Origin: an uncultured Microbacterium sp.
Lineage (GTDB): Bacteria; Actinomycetota; Actinomycetes; Actinomycetales; Microbacteriaceae
Length of the DNA stretch: 64,000 nt
Assembly: GCF_947488465.1 (NCBI RefSeq)
Contig: NZ_CANKZA010000002.1
Coordinates: 465,244-529,243 of the forward strand
Reading direction: 5' to 3'
Shown: positions 24,501-33,350 of the stretch, in pieces
Position numbering within the stretch: position 1 is the first letter of the stretch
Layout of the letters: the number at the start of each line of letters is the position of its first letter
Program-made: the position numbers and the translations under genes
The notes under the pieces: generated by a model
Told to the model about the DNA's origin: nothing
Seen by the model: the letters and a program-made list of their open reading frames with translations, nothing else
Databases searched by the model: none

Positions 24501-27500
24501 AACAACCAGGCGCCCTACGCCGTCCGCGACTCGGTCGTCATGCGCCCCGGTCGCCAAGTCGCGTTGCCCGTGCTCGATAACGACTCCGACCCGGACGGTG
24601 ACGAGTTCGGTTTCGCGCCCGACGACACGATCACCCTGCCCGATGTGGCGGGGCTGGATGCCGAAGTCAACGGCGCTTACCTGCTGATCACCGCGCCGGA
24701 AGAGGAGATGAACACCTCGCTGCAGTACTCGGTCGCCGACGCTCGCGGACTGCGGGCGACGACGAGTGTGCAGATCACGGTCGACGACGACGTGCCGCTC
24801 CTGCGGCCGATCGCGCGCGATGATCGCGTGCGCGCCGAAGATGTGCAGGACGACGGGACCGCGAGTGTCGTCGTGCTCGAGAACGACGACGACCCCGACG
24901 GCACGAAGAACGCGCTGCGCGTCACGCTCGGCACCGGTGCGGGCACGGCGACCGTTAGCCGTGACGGAGCGGTCGATGTCACGGTCGCCGCCGATCCGCA
25001 GCTGATCACGTACACCGTCACCGACGAAGACGGTCAGACCGCGTCGGCGTTCATCCGCGTGCCGGCGCTGCAGGAACTGCCCCCATCGCTCATCTCGACG
25101 ACCCCGGTCGAAGTGGACAGCGGCGAAACGATCGAGTTGCCGCTCGCCGACTACGTTCGTGCCGCCGGCGGGAAGAGCGTCGTCCTCACCGAGGCTGCGA
25201 AGGTCTCTGCCGTGCATGCCGACGGCGCTGGCTTGATCAAGGACCAGACCACGCTCGTCTACACGTCGGCGGACCGCTATTACGGGTCGGACGCGCTGAC
25301 GTTCGAAGTCACCGATGGCACCGGCCCCGATGACCCCGAGGGGCGCAAGGCGACACTGACGATCCCGATCACGGTGCTGCCCCCGGACAACCAGCCCCCG
25401 ACGATGGTCGGCGCCTCGATGAGCGTCGCGCCGGGGGAGGATGCCGCTTCCCTCGACCTGGCCTCGCTCGCAACAGACCCCGATCCCGCCGACCAGGGCG
25501 CCCTCCGGTTCGCCCTCGTCGGCGGAGCGCCCGACGGTCTCACAGCGTCTGTCGAGGGGACGATCCTGCGGGTCGCCGCGGCGACCGATACGGCCAAGGG
25601 CACCCGCGTGCAGCTCGCCGTCACCGCCGATGACGGCGAGACCGAGCCTGCCCGGGCGACCATCTCGGTGGAGGTGACAGCATCCACCCGCGAGCTCGCG
25701 AGTGTCAACGACGATGTCATCGCCGAGTCCGATCAAGGCTCCACCGAGTCGGTGCCGGTGCTGGCAAACGACGTGAACCCGTTCCCGGAGACGCCCCTGA
25801 AGATCGCCGGGACCGTGCTGGAGACGGGCGACGCGACGGTCAGGCCGAACGGCGACCGGGTCGAGGTCACGAGCGCTGCGGACTTCGTTGGCACGATCGT
25901 CGTGCGCTATCAGGTGCTCGACGCGACCGAAGACGTTGACCGCGCGGCCGAGGGCCGCATCCGCATCACGGTTCAGGGGCGACCGGACGCGCCGGGCAAG
26001 CCGGTCGTCACGACCGTGCAGAGCCGCACCGTGATCCTCGCGTGGACGCCGCCGATCGACAACGGATCGCCGATCACCGGGTACACGGTCAGCTCGGTCA
26101 CGGGTGGGTACACCCGGCAGTGCGCGTCGACGACGTGCACGCTCGACGGCCTGACCAACAACGTCGAGTACAACTTCGTCGTGACGGCGACCAACAAGGT
26201 CGGCGTGTCCGACCCGTCGGCGCCATCCGAGACGGCGCGCCCCGACGTGCGTCCCGATACCCCGGCGCCGCCGACTCTCGCATTCGGCGATCGGAGTCTC
26301 GCCGTGTCGTGGACCGTGCCGCGCACGGAGGGCTCGCCGGTCGAGAGCTACACGCTGGAGATCTCGCCGGCTCCGCCGTCCGGCGTGGTGCAGAAGACCG
26401 GCCTCACCGGCACGAGCACCGTGTGGGAGGGGCTCGAGAACGGTGTTCCGTACCAAGTGCGTGTCCGCGCTCACAACCGCGCGCCGGAGCCGAGTGAGTT
26501 CAGCCCCTGGTCGTCCTCGATGGTCCCGGCGGCCCCGCCGTCGGCCCCGGCCGCGCCGACGACGTCCCTGATCGACCCGGTCGGCTCGCAAGCGCAGATC
26601 CAGGTGAATTGGAACCAGCCCGCCGCCAATGGCGATGCGATCTCCGGGTACGAACTGCGGGTGATCCAAGGCGTGACGATCGTCAAGACCATTTCGGTGC
26701 CGGCCGGGCAGACCAGCCAGGCAGTCGTCGTGGACACGTCGACCACGAACTACACGTTCGACGTGCGCGCGCACAACAAGGCCGGTCGGGGTGCGTACAG
26801 CCCCGCTTCGGCGCCGCGCCGAGGAGTAACGGCGCCGTCGGCCCCGACGGGCGTCGCTGCGACCGAGGGAAACAACCAGGTCGGGGTGACGTGGACAGCC
26901 GGCGCAACCAACGGCGCGGCGTCGGGCGAGGTGCGCTACGAGTACTCCGTCGGCACGAACGCGTGGCGAAGCGACTGGGTCACCGGCGGCAACGGTGGTG
27001 TCGGCACGATCGGCAACGGCCAGGTCAACAACAACGGCACCTACACGATCCGGGTGCGCGCGGTGTCGACCGTCGACGGGTCGACGTTCGCCAGCGGGGC
27101 CTCGAACACCTCCAACGCCGTCGCACCCTACGGCCCGATCGGCAATCCGTCCGCGGGCGCCTCGGCGAGCGGCACGAGCATCACGTTCTCGTGGAGTTCG
27201 CCGGCTCGCAACGGCCGTGACATCACGACGCAGGTCAACATCAACGGCGAGGGCTGGAAGACGGTCGCCGCGAGCGGCAGCGAGTCCCGCAACGTCGGGT
27301 ACAGCGCGACCCGCCGGATCGACGTGCGCACGAGCGCCGCGGGGCAGACCACGACGGCGAGCGCCTCCGCCACGACGCAGGCGGCGCCGCCACCCCCCAC
27401 CCCTCGTGCCTACGTGACGCGCGGCGGCGCCGCGCCGGCCGGCAACTACTTCCTCGTGAACACGGAGAACTTCACCGCGGGCAACTACACGTACCAGTGC

Positions 27501-27650
27501 TTCGGGGACGGCTCGCAGTTCAACACCTGGGAAGGCCCCGTCTACCTGCCCGCCAATGGGAAGACGCAATTGCAGTGCTACTGGGGCTACCCGGGCAAGC
27601 AGGTCTGGGTCGTTCTCAACGGCAAGAAGTACGAAACGACCACCTGGTAA
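21576..27650 (+). CDS. Giant anchored surface protein with Ig/cadherin-like and Fn3 repeats
   Basis: A 2,024-residue extracytoplasmic protein. Residues 13-33 are a signal anchor (VVSTSVVTVAALTVGFFAV); about 40-370 have a repetitive beta pattern suggesting a propeller; an acidic linker (EEEEETTEETV) follows; about 395-1460 hold roughly eleven Ig/cadherin-like repeats with the calcium-type signature VLDND(T/S)DxDGD; about 1465-1950 hold about five fibronectin type III domains; the last 75 residues form a small domain with two cysteines (YQCFGDG, LQCYWGYPG). It opens the type VII-like operon; the MoxR gene follows after 42 bp. Its likely role is a cell-surface or envelope-spanning scaffold. No LPXTG motif and no C-terminal membrane segment are seen. 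GTG start with strong GGGGGGAG. Confidence 0.85.
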   Translation: MKAFAWLRARPRAVVSTSVVTVAALTVGFFAVTYDGKPTTEVDLNDGGVWLTKQSSLLVGHFNNESRLLDGGLRTASATYDIQQSAAEVLVVDTADSTMTAVDPVRVALSDNADLPSGSTVAMNGGVVAVLDADGALWAMPFTAVSGFQPASTDPLAELGKGAQVAVGLDGVVHAASAEKATVTTYGPSGDGTIAQTSERGLEGVAKNATLTVTALGPAGYVLDSEAATLYGEDGSRREVPRDATLQQPSDTTDSLTLATPTALVRVPVNGDGEPVTVDTGGAEGTAATPVYVAGCAYGAWSGSGRYVRDCAGETDDRADEVPGIEATSILRYRVNRDVVVLNDMFGGAAWMASDSMQRVDNWQDITPPEGDGEEEEETTEETVQTTLPERTEQNTVPIAVDDQFGIRPGSTTVLTVLDNDTDADGDVLVAAVEKVPGFGRIEPINNGAALQITVDEDATGSTSFTYVADDGRGGTATASVTVTVSPWEENSPPVQKRTTPITVETGGTASYNILPDWIDPDGDDIFLLDVVPDGGDEADFTSDGQITYRAIGGLQGRKDVPVIVSDGANDGNGNGAGIARYDIRPLGTTLPVTNADHVVTRVGRSATVTPLVNDTSSGSEQLRLTRVDEVEGATIVPDFTDKSFTFVSDIADTYYVPYLVSTGPNSVPGLVRIDVLPETTEESPPIAVRDIALLPAGGEVLVNVLANDTDPSGGILVVQSVSVESGSGVAAAVLGHETVRITDLASIDQQIRVAYTISNGAQSASGEIVVIPIPAPSRLRPPVANDDQVIVRAGDTVTIPVLDNDYHPNGDTIHVDPDLVEPLVDPADGEAFVSEDVVRFRAASEPKTVYLTYQAVDTTGQRDAGYVTIQILPRNDEANAAPRPRDLTARTLSGSRVQIPVALDGIDEDGDSVELVGLAEAPTKGRISEIGSNYFVYEAFDEAAGVDAFSYRVRDALGKEGTASIQIGIAPASTNNQAPYAVRDSVVMRPGRQVALPVLDNDSDPDGDEFGFAPDDTITLPDVAGLDAEVNGAYLLITAPEEEMNTSLQYSVADARGLRATTSVQITVDDDVPLLRPIARDDRVRAEDVQDDGTASVVVLENDDDPDGTKNALRVTLGTGAGTATVSRDGAVDVTVAADPQLITYTVTDEDGQTASAFIRVPALQELPPSLISTTPVEVDSGETIELPLADYVRAAGGKSVVLTEAAKVSAVHADGAGLIKDQTTLVYTSADRYYGSDALTFEVTDGTGPDDPEGRKATLTIPITVLPPDNQPPTMVGASMSVAPGEDAASLDLASLATDPDPADQGALRFALVGGAPDGLTASVEGTILRVAAATDTAKGTRVQLAVTADDGETEPARATISVEVTASTRELASVNDDVIAESDQGSTESVPVLANDVNPFPETPLKIAGTVLETGDATVRPNGDRVEVTSAADFVGTIVVRYQVLDATEDVDRAAEGRIRITVQGRPDAPGKPVVTTVQSRTVILAWTPPIDNGSPITGYTVSSVTGGYTRQCASTTCTLDGLTNNVEYNFVVTATNKVGVSDPSAPSETARPDVRPDTPAPPTLAFGDRSLAVSWTVPRTEGSPVESYTLEISPAPPSGVVQKTGLTGTSTVWEGLENGVPYQVRVRAHNRAPEPSEFSPWSSSMVPAAPPSAPAAPTTSLIDPVGSQAQIQVNWNQPAANGDAISGYELRVIQGVTIVKTISVPAGQTSQAVVVDTSTTNYTFDVRAHNKAGRGAYSPASAPRRGVTAPSAPTGVAATEGNNQVGVTWTAGATNGAASGEVRYEYSVGTNAWRSDWVTGGNGGVGTIGNGQVNNNGTYTIRVRAVSTVDGSTFASGASNTSNAVAPYGPIGNPSAGASASGTSITFSWSSPARNGRDITTQVNINGEGWKTVAASGSESRNVGYSATRRIDVRTSAAGQTTTASASATTQAAPPPPTPRAYVTRGGAAPAGNYFLVNTENFTAGNYTYQCFGDGSQFNTWEGPVYLPANGKTQLQCYWGYPGKQVWVVLNGKKYETTTW

Positions 27651-27692
27651 GCGCGCCCCCCACCCCCTCCGACTGGATCAAGGAACGAACAA

Positions 27693-28664
27693 ATGAGCAT
27701 GACCCCCGACCAGGCAGCCTGGTTCCGCGACACGTTCACGCGTCTCGTCGACAACGTCGACATCGCCGTCATGGGCAAGCGTGAGGTCGTCGGCCTCGTG
27801 TTGTCGGCCATGTTGGCCGAAGGTCACGTACTGCTCGAGGACGCGCCCGGTACCGGAAAGACGAGCCTCGCGAAGGCGCTCGCCGCGAGCGTGCAGGGCA
27901 CGAGCAACCGCATCCAGTTCACGCCCGACTTGCTGCCCTCCGACGTCACCGGCGTGACGATCTACGACCAGAAGAACCACACGTTCGAGTTCCACAAGGG
28001 CCCGGTGTTCGCCTCGATCGTGCTCGCGGACGAGATCAACCGTGCCTCGCCGAAGACGCAGTCGGCGCTCCTCGAGGTCATGGAAGAGTCGCGGATCACG
28101 GTCGACGGAGTCGCGCACGATGTGGGGCGCCCGTTCCTCGTGATCGCGACGCAAAACCCGATCGAGCAGGCGGGTACCTACAAGTTGCCCGAAGCGCAGC
28201 TCGACCGCTTCATGATCAAGACCTCGATCGGTTACCCGTCGCTCGCGATCGCCGAGCGGATCCTCGCCGGCGCCGTCGACCGCAACCCGTCGGCGCAGCT
28301 CACGCCTGTGATCACGACCGGTGCCGTCGCCGACATGGCCGACCTCGCCGCCACCGTCCACGTCGACTCGGCCGTCGCCCGGTATGCGGCGCAGCTCGTC
28401 GAGGCGACGCGTGCCTCCGAGGCCACGCGCCTCGGCGTCTCGGTGCGCGGGGCGATCTCGATGATCCGCATCGCGAAGGTCTACGCGGCGTCTCAGGGGC
28501 GTCACTTCGTCGTGCCGGATGACATCAAGACGCTTGCGATGCCGGTGTGGACGCACCGCCTCGTGCTCGACCCCGAGGCAGAGTTCTCCGGGGTCAGCGC
28601 CGAGACCGTCATCGAGCGCGCCGTGGCTTCCGTCGACGCGCCGCTCGCGAGGGCGTCGGCCTGA
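27693..28664 (+). CDS. MoxR-family AAA+ ATPase
   Basis: A 323-residue AAA+ chaperone-like ATPase. Walker A is EDAPGTGKTSLAKAL, Walker B VLADEINRASPKTQSALLEVMEE and sensor 1 IATQNPIEQAGTYKLPEAQLDRF, all diagnostic of MoxR. MoxR proteins help assemble or activate partner complexes and are typically encoded with DUF58 and transglutaminase-like proteins, as here. The start is the ATG after AAGGAAC. The stop overlaps the DUF58 start (TGATG). Confidence 0.93.
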   Translation: MSMTPDQAAWFRDTFTRLVDNVDIAVMGKREVVGLVLSAMLAEGHVLLEDAPGTGKTSLAKALAASVQGTSNRIQFTPDLLPSDVTGVTIYDQKNHTFEFHKGPVFASIVLADEINRASPKTQSALLEVMEESRITVDGVAHDVGRPFLVIATQNPIEQAGTYKLPEAQLDRFMIKTSIGYPSLAIAERILAGAVDRNPSAQLTPVITTGAVADMADLAATVHVDSAVARYAAQLVEATRASEATRLGVSVRGAISMIRIAKVYAASQGRHFVVPDDIKTLAMPVWTHRLVLDPEAEFSGVSAETVIERAVASVDAPLARASA

Positions 28665-30025
28665 TGACGGCGCCGCCGCAGACCGCGACCGCGACGCGCC
28701 GCGCGCGCCGGGCTTCTGTCGCGCCCGCGGTGCCCACCCCGTCCGAGCCCGAAGCACCGGCTGAGGACGAGCGCGAGCGCCTCGTCTCGGCGGCCCCGCC
28801 GACGCGCGCCGAGCAGTGGCGCGAGCGCGCCGAAACCGCCCTCGGCATCGCGTGGCGCGGCATCCGCCGGGTGACGGATGTCATCCGACCGCTCGGCTGG
28901 ATCGTGCTCGCCCTGATCGCCCTGCTCTGGATCGTCGCTCTGACGCTCGGCTGGAAAGAGGTCATGGTGGCGGCCGCGGTCGCCACGGCGATCGCGGCGC
29001 TCAGTATCGCGTTCCTGTTCGGCCGGACGACCTACGACATCCAGCTCGATCTCACCCGCAGTCATGTCGTCGTGGGCGAGCGGGCGGTCGGCGCGCTGAC
29101 CCTGCACAACGCCAGCACGCGCGCGATGCTCCCCTCTTCCGTCGTGCTCCCCGTCGGGTCCGGTCGCGGCATCTTCCAGGTGCCACGACTCGCCGCCGAC
29201 GAGACACACGAAGAGTTGTTCGCGATCCCGACGACGGCCCGCGGCGTGCTCACGGTCGGTCCCGTGAGTGTCCTCCGCGGCGACCCGCTCGGCCTCTTCG
29301 AACGCACACACGATCGCCGCCAAGCGGCCCTGCTCTACGTGCACCCCCGCACGCTCTCGCTCGACGGGCTCTCGCTCGGGCACCTGCGCGACCTCGAGGG
29401 CCTTCCGTCGCAGCAGCTCGCGCGCGACGACGTCTCCTTTCACGCGCTCCGCGAATACCAGCCCGGCGATGATCTCCGCCACGTGCACTGGAAGTCCACG
29501 GCTCGCGTCGGCAGCGTCATGGTGCGCCAATACGAAGAGACCCGGCGCTCACACTTCATCGTCGGCCTCTCTACGGATGCCGCCGAATACCGCACGGACG
29601 ACGAATTCGAGCTCGCGATCTCGGCCGCCGGGTCCATCGGCCTGCGCGCCATCCGGGATTCGCGGGTCCTCGAGGCCCGCACGCAGCACGGCGCACTCCG
29701 CGCACCGACCGGCCGCCGGTTCCTCGACGGGCTTTCGGCCCTCGAGCATTCCCGTCCGCGCCAGGGGGGGATCGTCGCGCTCGCCGGATCGCTGGCCGCC
29801 CACGCCCCGCAGGCCGCGGTCGCCGTGCTGATCACCGGTGCCAAGGCCGACGCCGCCGACCTCCGCATCGCGTGCGCCCGCCTGCCCTACGGGGTGCGGG
29901 TGCTCGCGGTCGTCACGGATTCATCGGTCGACTCGCCGGGCCTTCGCCGCATCGGCGACGCGGACGTCGTCACCATCGGCGCGCTCGACCAGCTCCCGGG
30001 CGCGGTCCGGAAGGTGCTCTCGTGA
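28664..30025 (+). CDS. DUF58 domain protein
   Basis: A 453-residue protein with a disordered N-terminus (1-75), two adjacent membrane helices (about 83-120) and a cytoplasmic DUF58 domain carrying the family hallmark YQPGDDLRHVHWKSTARVG near 265. DUF58 proteins have a vWA-like fold and work with MoxR ATPases. Genes on both sides overlap (TGATG with moxR, GTGA with the transglutaminase-like gene), showing tight coupling. Confidence 0.88.
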   Translation: MTAPPQTATATRRARRASVAPAVPTPSEPEAPAEDERERLVSAAPPTRAEQWRERAETALGIAWRGIRRVTDVIRPLGWIVLALIALLWIVALTLGWKEVMVAAAVATAIAALSIAFLFGRTTYDIQLDLTRSHVVVGERAVGALTLHNASTRAMLPSSVVLPVGSGRGIFQVPRLAADETHEELFAIPTTARGVLTVGPVSVLRGDPLGLFERTHDRRQAALLYVHPRTLSLDGLSLGHLRDLEGLPSQQLARDDVSFHALREYQPGDDLRHVHWKSTARVGSVMVRQYEETRRSHFIVGLSTDAAEYRTDDEFELAISAAGSIGLRAIRDSRVLEARTQHGALRAPTGRRFLDGLSALEHSRPRQGGIVALAGSLAAHAPQAAVAVLITGAKADAADLRIACARLPYGVRVLAVVTDSSVDSPGLRRIGDADVVTIGALDQLPGAVRKVLS

Positions 30026-32295
30026 ACGCCCGCCCGCTGCTGCAGCGCGGAATCGATGTCGTGGCGATCGCCCTGCTCGTCGCGGTGTCGATCATCGGAT
30101 TCGGCCCCACGTTCGACGGTCCGCAGTACCTGGTGGCGGGGTTCGGGGCGCTCCTGCTCGGGCTCGCGATCGCGTGGCTCGGTGCCCGCTGGCGCTGGGG
30201 TGTTCTTCCCCTCGCCGGCGCGACCGTGGGCGCATACTTCGTCTTCGGCGGGGCACTCGCTCTCCCGCACACGACCCTGCTGGGTGTCATCCCGACGCTC
30301 GAGACCTGGCGGCAGCTCGCCGTGGGCGTCGTCACGTCGTGGAAGCAGTTGCTGACGACCGTCCCGCCGGTGGCGGCATCCGACGGGCACCTCATGGTCC
30401 CCTTCCTGATGGTGCTGGTCGCGACGGTTCTGGCGGCATCCCTGGCCCTGCGCATCCGCGCGGGCGCGTGGGCTCTGCTGCCGGCCGGTGCTCTGCTAGC
30501 CGGACAGATCCTCCTCGGGGTCGCAACACCGGCCGCCCCCGTCGTCCAGGGCATCCTGTTCGCCGCCGTCGCGGTCGTCTGGCTGGCGCTGCGTCACCAC
30601 TGGACCGCGAACAGTGCGGCCGTGCGCGTCGACACCGAGGCGGCCGACCCGGCCGCAACTCGCAGTTCGCGCACACGGCGGCTCGTCGCCGGCGCGGCCG
30701 TGCTCGCGATCGCGGCGGGAGCAGGCATCGCCACCGCGGCCTTCGCCACACCGCCGGTGCAGCGCTATGTCCTCCGCGACTTCGTCATTCCGCCGTTCGA
30801 CATCCGCGACTATCCGAGCCCGCTGCAGTCGTTCCGCGGCATCGTCCGCGACGACGCCGACACCTCGCTGTTCACCGTGTCCGGCCTTCCGGAAGACGCC
30901 CGCATCCGTCTCGCGACGATGGACGCGTACTCGGGTGTCGTCTACAACGTCGCCGATGACGGCGCGGGTTCCTCGAGCGCCTTCACCCCGGTCCGCTCGA
31001 ACATGTCGCCCGAAGCCGAAGGCGCCGAGACCACGCTGCGGGTCGAGATCGGCGAGTGGTCGGGTGTGTGGCTCCCGGATGCCGGGGCCGTCCGGGAGTT
31101 CGTCTTCGACGGCGAGCGGGGAAGCGAGATCCGCCGCGCCGCGCACTACAACGATGCGACCGGAACGGCGATCACGACGATCGGTCTGCAGCCTGGTGAC
31201 GGGTACACGCTCGAGACCGTGATCCCGACGATCCCGAGCGATGCTGCTCTCGCCGAGGTTCCCTTCGCGCCGCTGAAGATGCCGAAGAGCGAGGGCATCC
31301 CCGAGTCGCTTGCCGACCTCGCCTCGAAAGCCGTCGCCGACGCCGAAACGCCGATCGAACGCGCCCGGGCGCTGGAGAGCACCCTGCACACCGACGGGTT
31401 CTTCAGCCACGGTCTCGCTGGAGACGTCCTCTCGCCCTCCGGTCACGGCGCCGCCCGCATCAACGCGCTCTTCGCGGGTGACCAGATGATCGGCGACGAC
31501 GAGCAGTACGCCGTCGCGATGTCGCTCATGGCGATCCAGCTGGGCATGCCCGCCCGCGTCGTGATGGGCTGGCATCCGAACGACGACGACCAGCCGTCGA
31601 GCGTCTTCACTGCGACCGGTGACAATGTGCATGCATGGGTCGAAATCGCGTTCGACGGAGTCGGCTGGGTGCCGTTCGACCCGACGCCCTCCGAAGACAA
31701 CGAGCCGAACGACCAGTCCACGAAGCCGCGTGCCGACCCGAAGCCCCAGGTGCTGCAGCCGCCGCCACCCGCGCAGGAGGCAGCCGACCTGCCGCCGTCG
31801 ATCGCCGATGACCGTGAGCAGGAAGAAGACGAGGATGCGGGTGTCGACTGGCTCGGTCCTCTCCTCTTCTTCGGGAGCATCGGGGTGGGGATCCTCGCGC
31901 TGCTGGCCACCCCGTTCATCGTGATGGGCCTCATCAAGGGCACCCGTCGCGCCCGCCGCCGAGCTGCCGCCCGCACAGCCGACCGCATCTCGGGAGGCTG
32001 GGACGAACTGGTGGATTCGGCCGTGGATCTGCGCGCACCGGTGATCTCGGGCGCGACCCGGGCCGAGAGCGCCGCTGTCGTCGGCGCCGCCTTCACCCAG
32101 CCACGGGTCGCGACTCTCGCCCAGCGGGCGGATGCCGATGTCTACGGTCCGGGCGACCCGTCGCCGGAGGACGTCGAGACGTTCTGGCGCGAAGTGGACG
32201 ATATCGTCGGTGAAATGAAGGGTTCCACGTCGTGGTGGCAGCGCGTGCGCGCCCGCCTCAGCCTGCGTTCGTTGCGACGCGGAGGACGCTCGTGA
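30022..32295 (+). CDS. TgpA-like transglutaminase-fold membrane protein, catalytic Cys missing
   Basis: A 757-residue membrane protein: about six N-terminal helices (DUF3488-like), an extracytoplasmic transglutaminase-like domain, a Pro-rich linker and one C-terminal helix (LLFFGSIGVGILALLATPFI). The transglutaminase triad is Cys-His-Asp. His (NVHAWVEI) and Asp (VPFDPTPS) are present, but the segment that should read xCExxA reads GDDEQYAVAMSLMA (about 490-503), so Asp replaces Cys. It is probably a pseudoenzyme or peptide-binding protein. GTG start overlapping DUF58, GTGA overlap with the next gene. Confidence 0.85.
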   Translation: MNARPLLQRGIDVVAIALLVAVSIIGFGPTFDGPQYLVAGFGALLLGLAIAWLGARWRWGVLPLAGATVGAYFVFGGALALPHTTLLGVIPTLETWRQLAVGVVTSWKQLLTTVPPVAASDGHLMVPFLMVLVATVLAASLALRIRAGAWALLPAGALLAGQILLGVATPAAPVVQGILFAAVAVVWLALRHHWTANSAAVRVDTEAADPAATRSSRTRRLVAGAAVLAIAAGAGIATAAFATPPVQRYVLRDFVIPPFDIRDYPSPLQSFRGIVRDDADTSLFTVSGLPEDARIRLATMDAYSGVVYNVADDGAGSSSAFTPVRSNMSPEAEGAETTLRVEIGEWSGVWLPDAGAVREFVFDGERGSEIRRAAHYNDATGTAITTIGLQPGDGYTLETVIPTIPSDAALAEVPFAPLKMPKSEGIPESLADLASKAVADAETPIERARALESTLHTDGFFSHGLAGDVLSPSGHGAARINALFAGDQMIGDDEQYAVAMSLMAIQLGMPARVVMGWHPNDDDQPSSVFTATGDNVHAWVEIAFDGVGWVPFDPTPSEDNEPNDQSTKPRADPKPQVLQPPPPAQEAADLPPSIADDREQEEDEDAGVDWLGPLLFFGSIGVGILALLATPFIVMGLIKGTRRARRRAAARTADRISGGWDELVDSAVDLRAPVISGATRAESAAVVGAAFTQPRVATLAQRADADVYGPGDPSPEDVETFWREVDDIVGEMKGSTSWWQRVRARLSLRSLRRGGRS

Positions 32296-33350
32296 TCGCG
32301 GACCCGGCCGGATTCGCGCGCCCTGCTGCCCTCGGTCGCCGCGTCGGGGCCTATCTGATCGACGGCGGCGTCGCTTTCCTGATCTTGCTGGTGGCCGCCG
32401 GTATCTTCGCCGGAATCTCGTTCGCCACCGAGGGTGCCTTCCCGCTCCTGCTGGCCAGCATCGGCGCGTACGCCGTCAGCATCCTGTGGTTCGTCGTCTA
32501 CACGGTCATGCAGGGCGGCACGGGGTCGATCGGCATGCGGATTCTCGGACTCCGCCTTGCCCACGCCTCCGACGGCGATGCCCTCGGGTTCGGCCGAGCC
32601 CTCGGGCGCAACGTCGTCTGGGCGCTGGGTGCGGCGATCATCGTCGGCATGTTCTCCGCGCTGTTCGATAGCTCCGTGTGGCGCCGCGGCTGGCATGACA
32701 AGGCGGCGGGCGCGGTCATGACCGACATCGCCGGGCGGGGACCGTTGGCCTCCGCGGAGCCCGCAGAGGAGACTCCCGTGGCGGTGGTCGCGCCGGCGAC
32801 ACCCACCGTCCTTCCCGAAGGATTGATCCTTCCGACTCAGGCCGACCCGCAGCTGGAGGGATGGACGCCGGCATCCGCTCCCGCGCCGCGGGCCGTCGCT
32901 CCGGTGGATGCCGGAGTCATCTCTTTCGTCCCCGGCGTCAGTGCGGCGGCATCCGCGACGCCGCGTGGCCCCGTGACCGACCCGATCGCCTCGATCGACG
33001 AGACGCGGCTGTCGACGGGGGAGCGCCCGGTCGCCCGTCTCGTCTGGGACGACGGGACGAAGCAGGCGCTCTACGGACGGACCCTGTTCGGCCGGAACCC
33101 CGCGCCCGAGACCGGCGCCATGGTCACTCCCGTCCGCGATGAGACGCTGTCGCTGTCCAAGACACATTTCGAACTCGCCCCCGATGCCGATCGGGCGCTG
33201 TGGGTCACCGATCGGCACTCGACCAATGGCGTCACGCTCGTGCGCGGCACGCAGCGGCAGTCGGCGGAACCCGGTGACCGGGTTCGTGTGCACGCGGGCG
33301 ATGTGCTCGAGTTCGGCGACCGGAGCGTCCGCATCGAGGTCGCCTCGTGA
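32292..33350 (+). CDS. RDD membrane protein fused to an FHA domain
   Basis: A 352-residue protein. Residues of about 8-140 are an RDD domain with three or four membrane helices (the Arg-Asp pattern RRVGAYLIDGG, then GSIGMRILGLRL); about 140-250 is a Pro/Ala-rich linker; about 255-350 is an FHA phosphopeptide-binding domain with intact key residues (LFGRNP, LSLSKTHFEL, RHSTNG). The FHA domain faces the cytoplasm and should bind phospho-threonine, probably on targets of the kinase encoded three genes later. Overlaps both neighbours by 4 nt. Confidence 0.88.
   Translation: MIADPAGFARPAALGRRVGAYLIDGGVAFLILLVAAGIFAGISFATEGAFPLLLASIGAYAVSILWFVVYTVMQGGTGSIGMRILGLRLAHASDGDALGFGRALGRNVVWALGAAIIVGMFSALFDSSVWRRGWHDKAAGAVMTDIAGRGPLASAEPAEETPVAVVAPATPTVLPEGLILPTQADPQLEGWTPASAPAPRAVAPVDAGVISFVPGVSAAASATPRGPVTDPIASIDETRLSTGERPVARLVWDDGTKQALYGRTLFGRNPAPETGAMVTPVRDETLSLSKTHFELAPDADRALWVTDRHSTNGVTLVRGTQRQSAEPGDRVRVHAGDVLEFGDRSVRIEVAS

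Noticed and set aside
23106..27569. A 1,487-codon open frame antisense to the Ig/Fn3 gene
   Set aside because: Its product is Arg/Asp/Val-rich without any family motif. Such frames arise opposite GC-rich genes because stop codons are rare there. The plus-strand product has clear repeats and domains.
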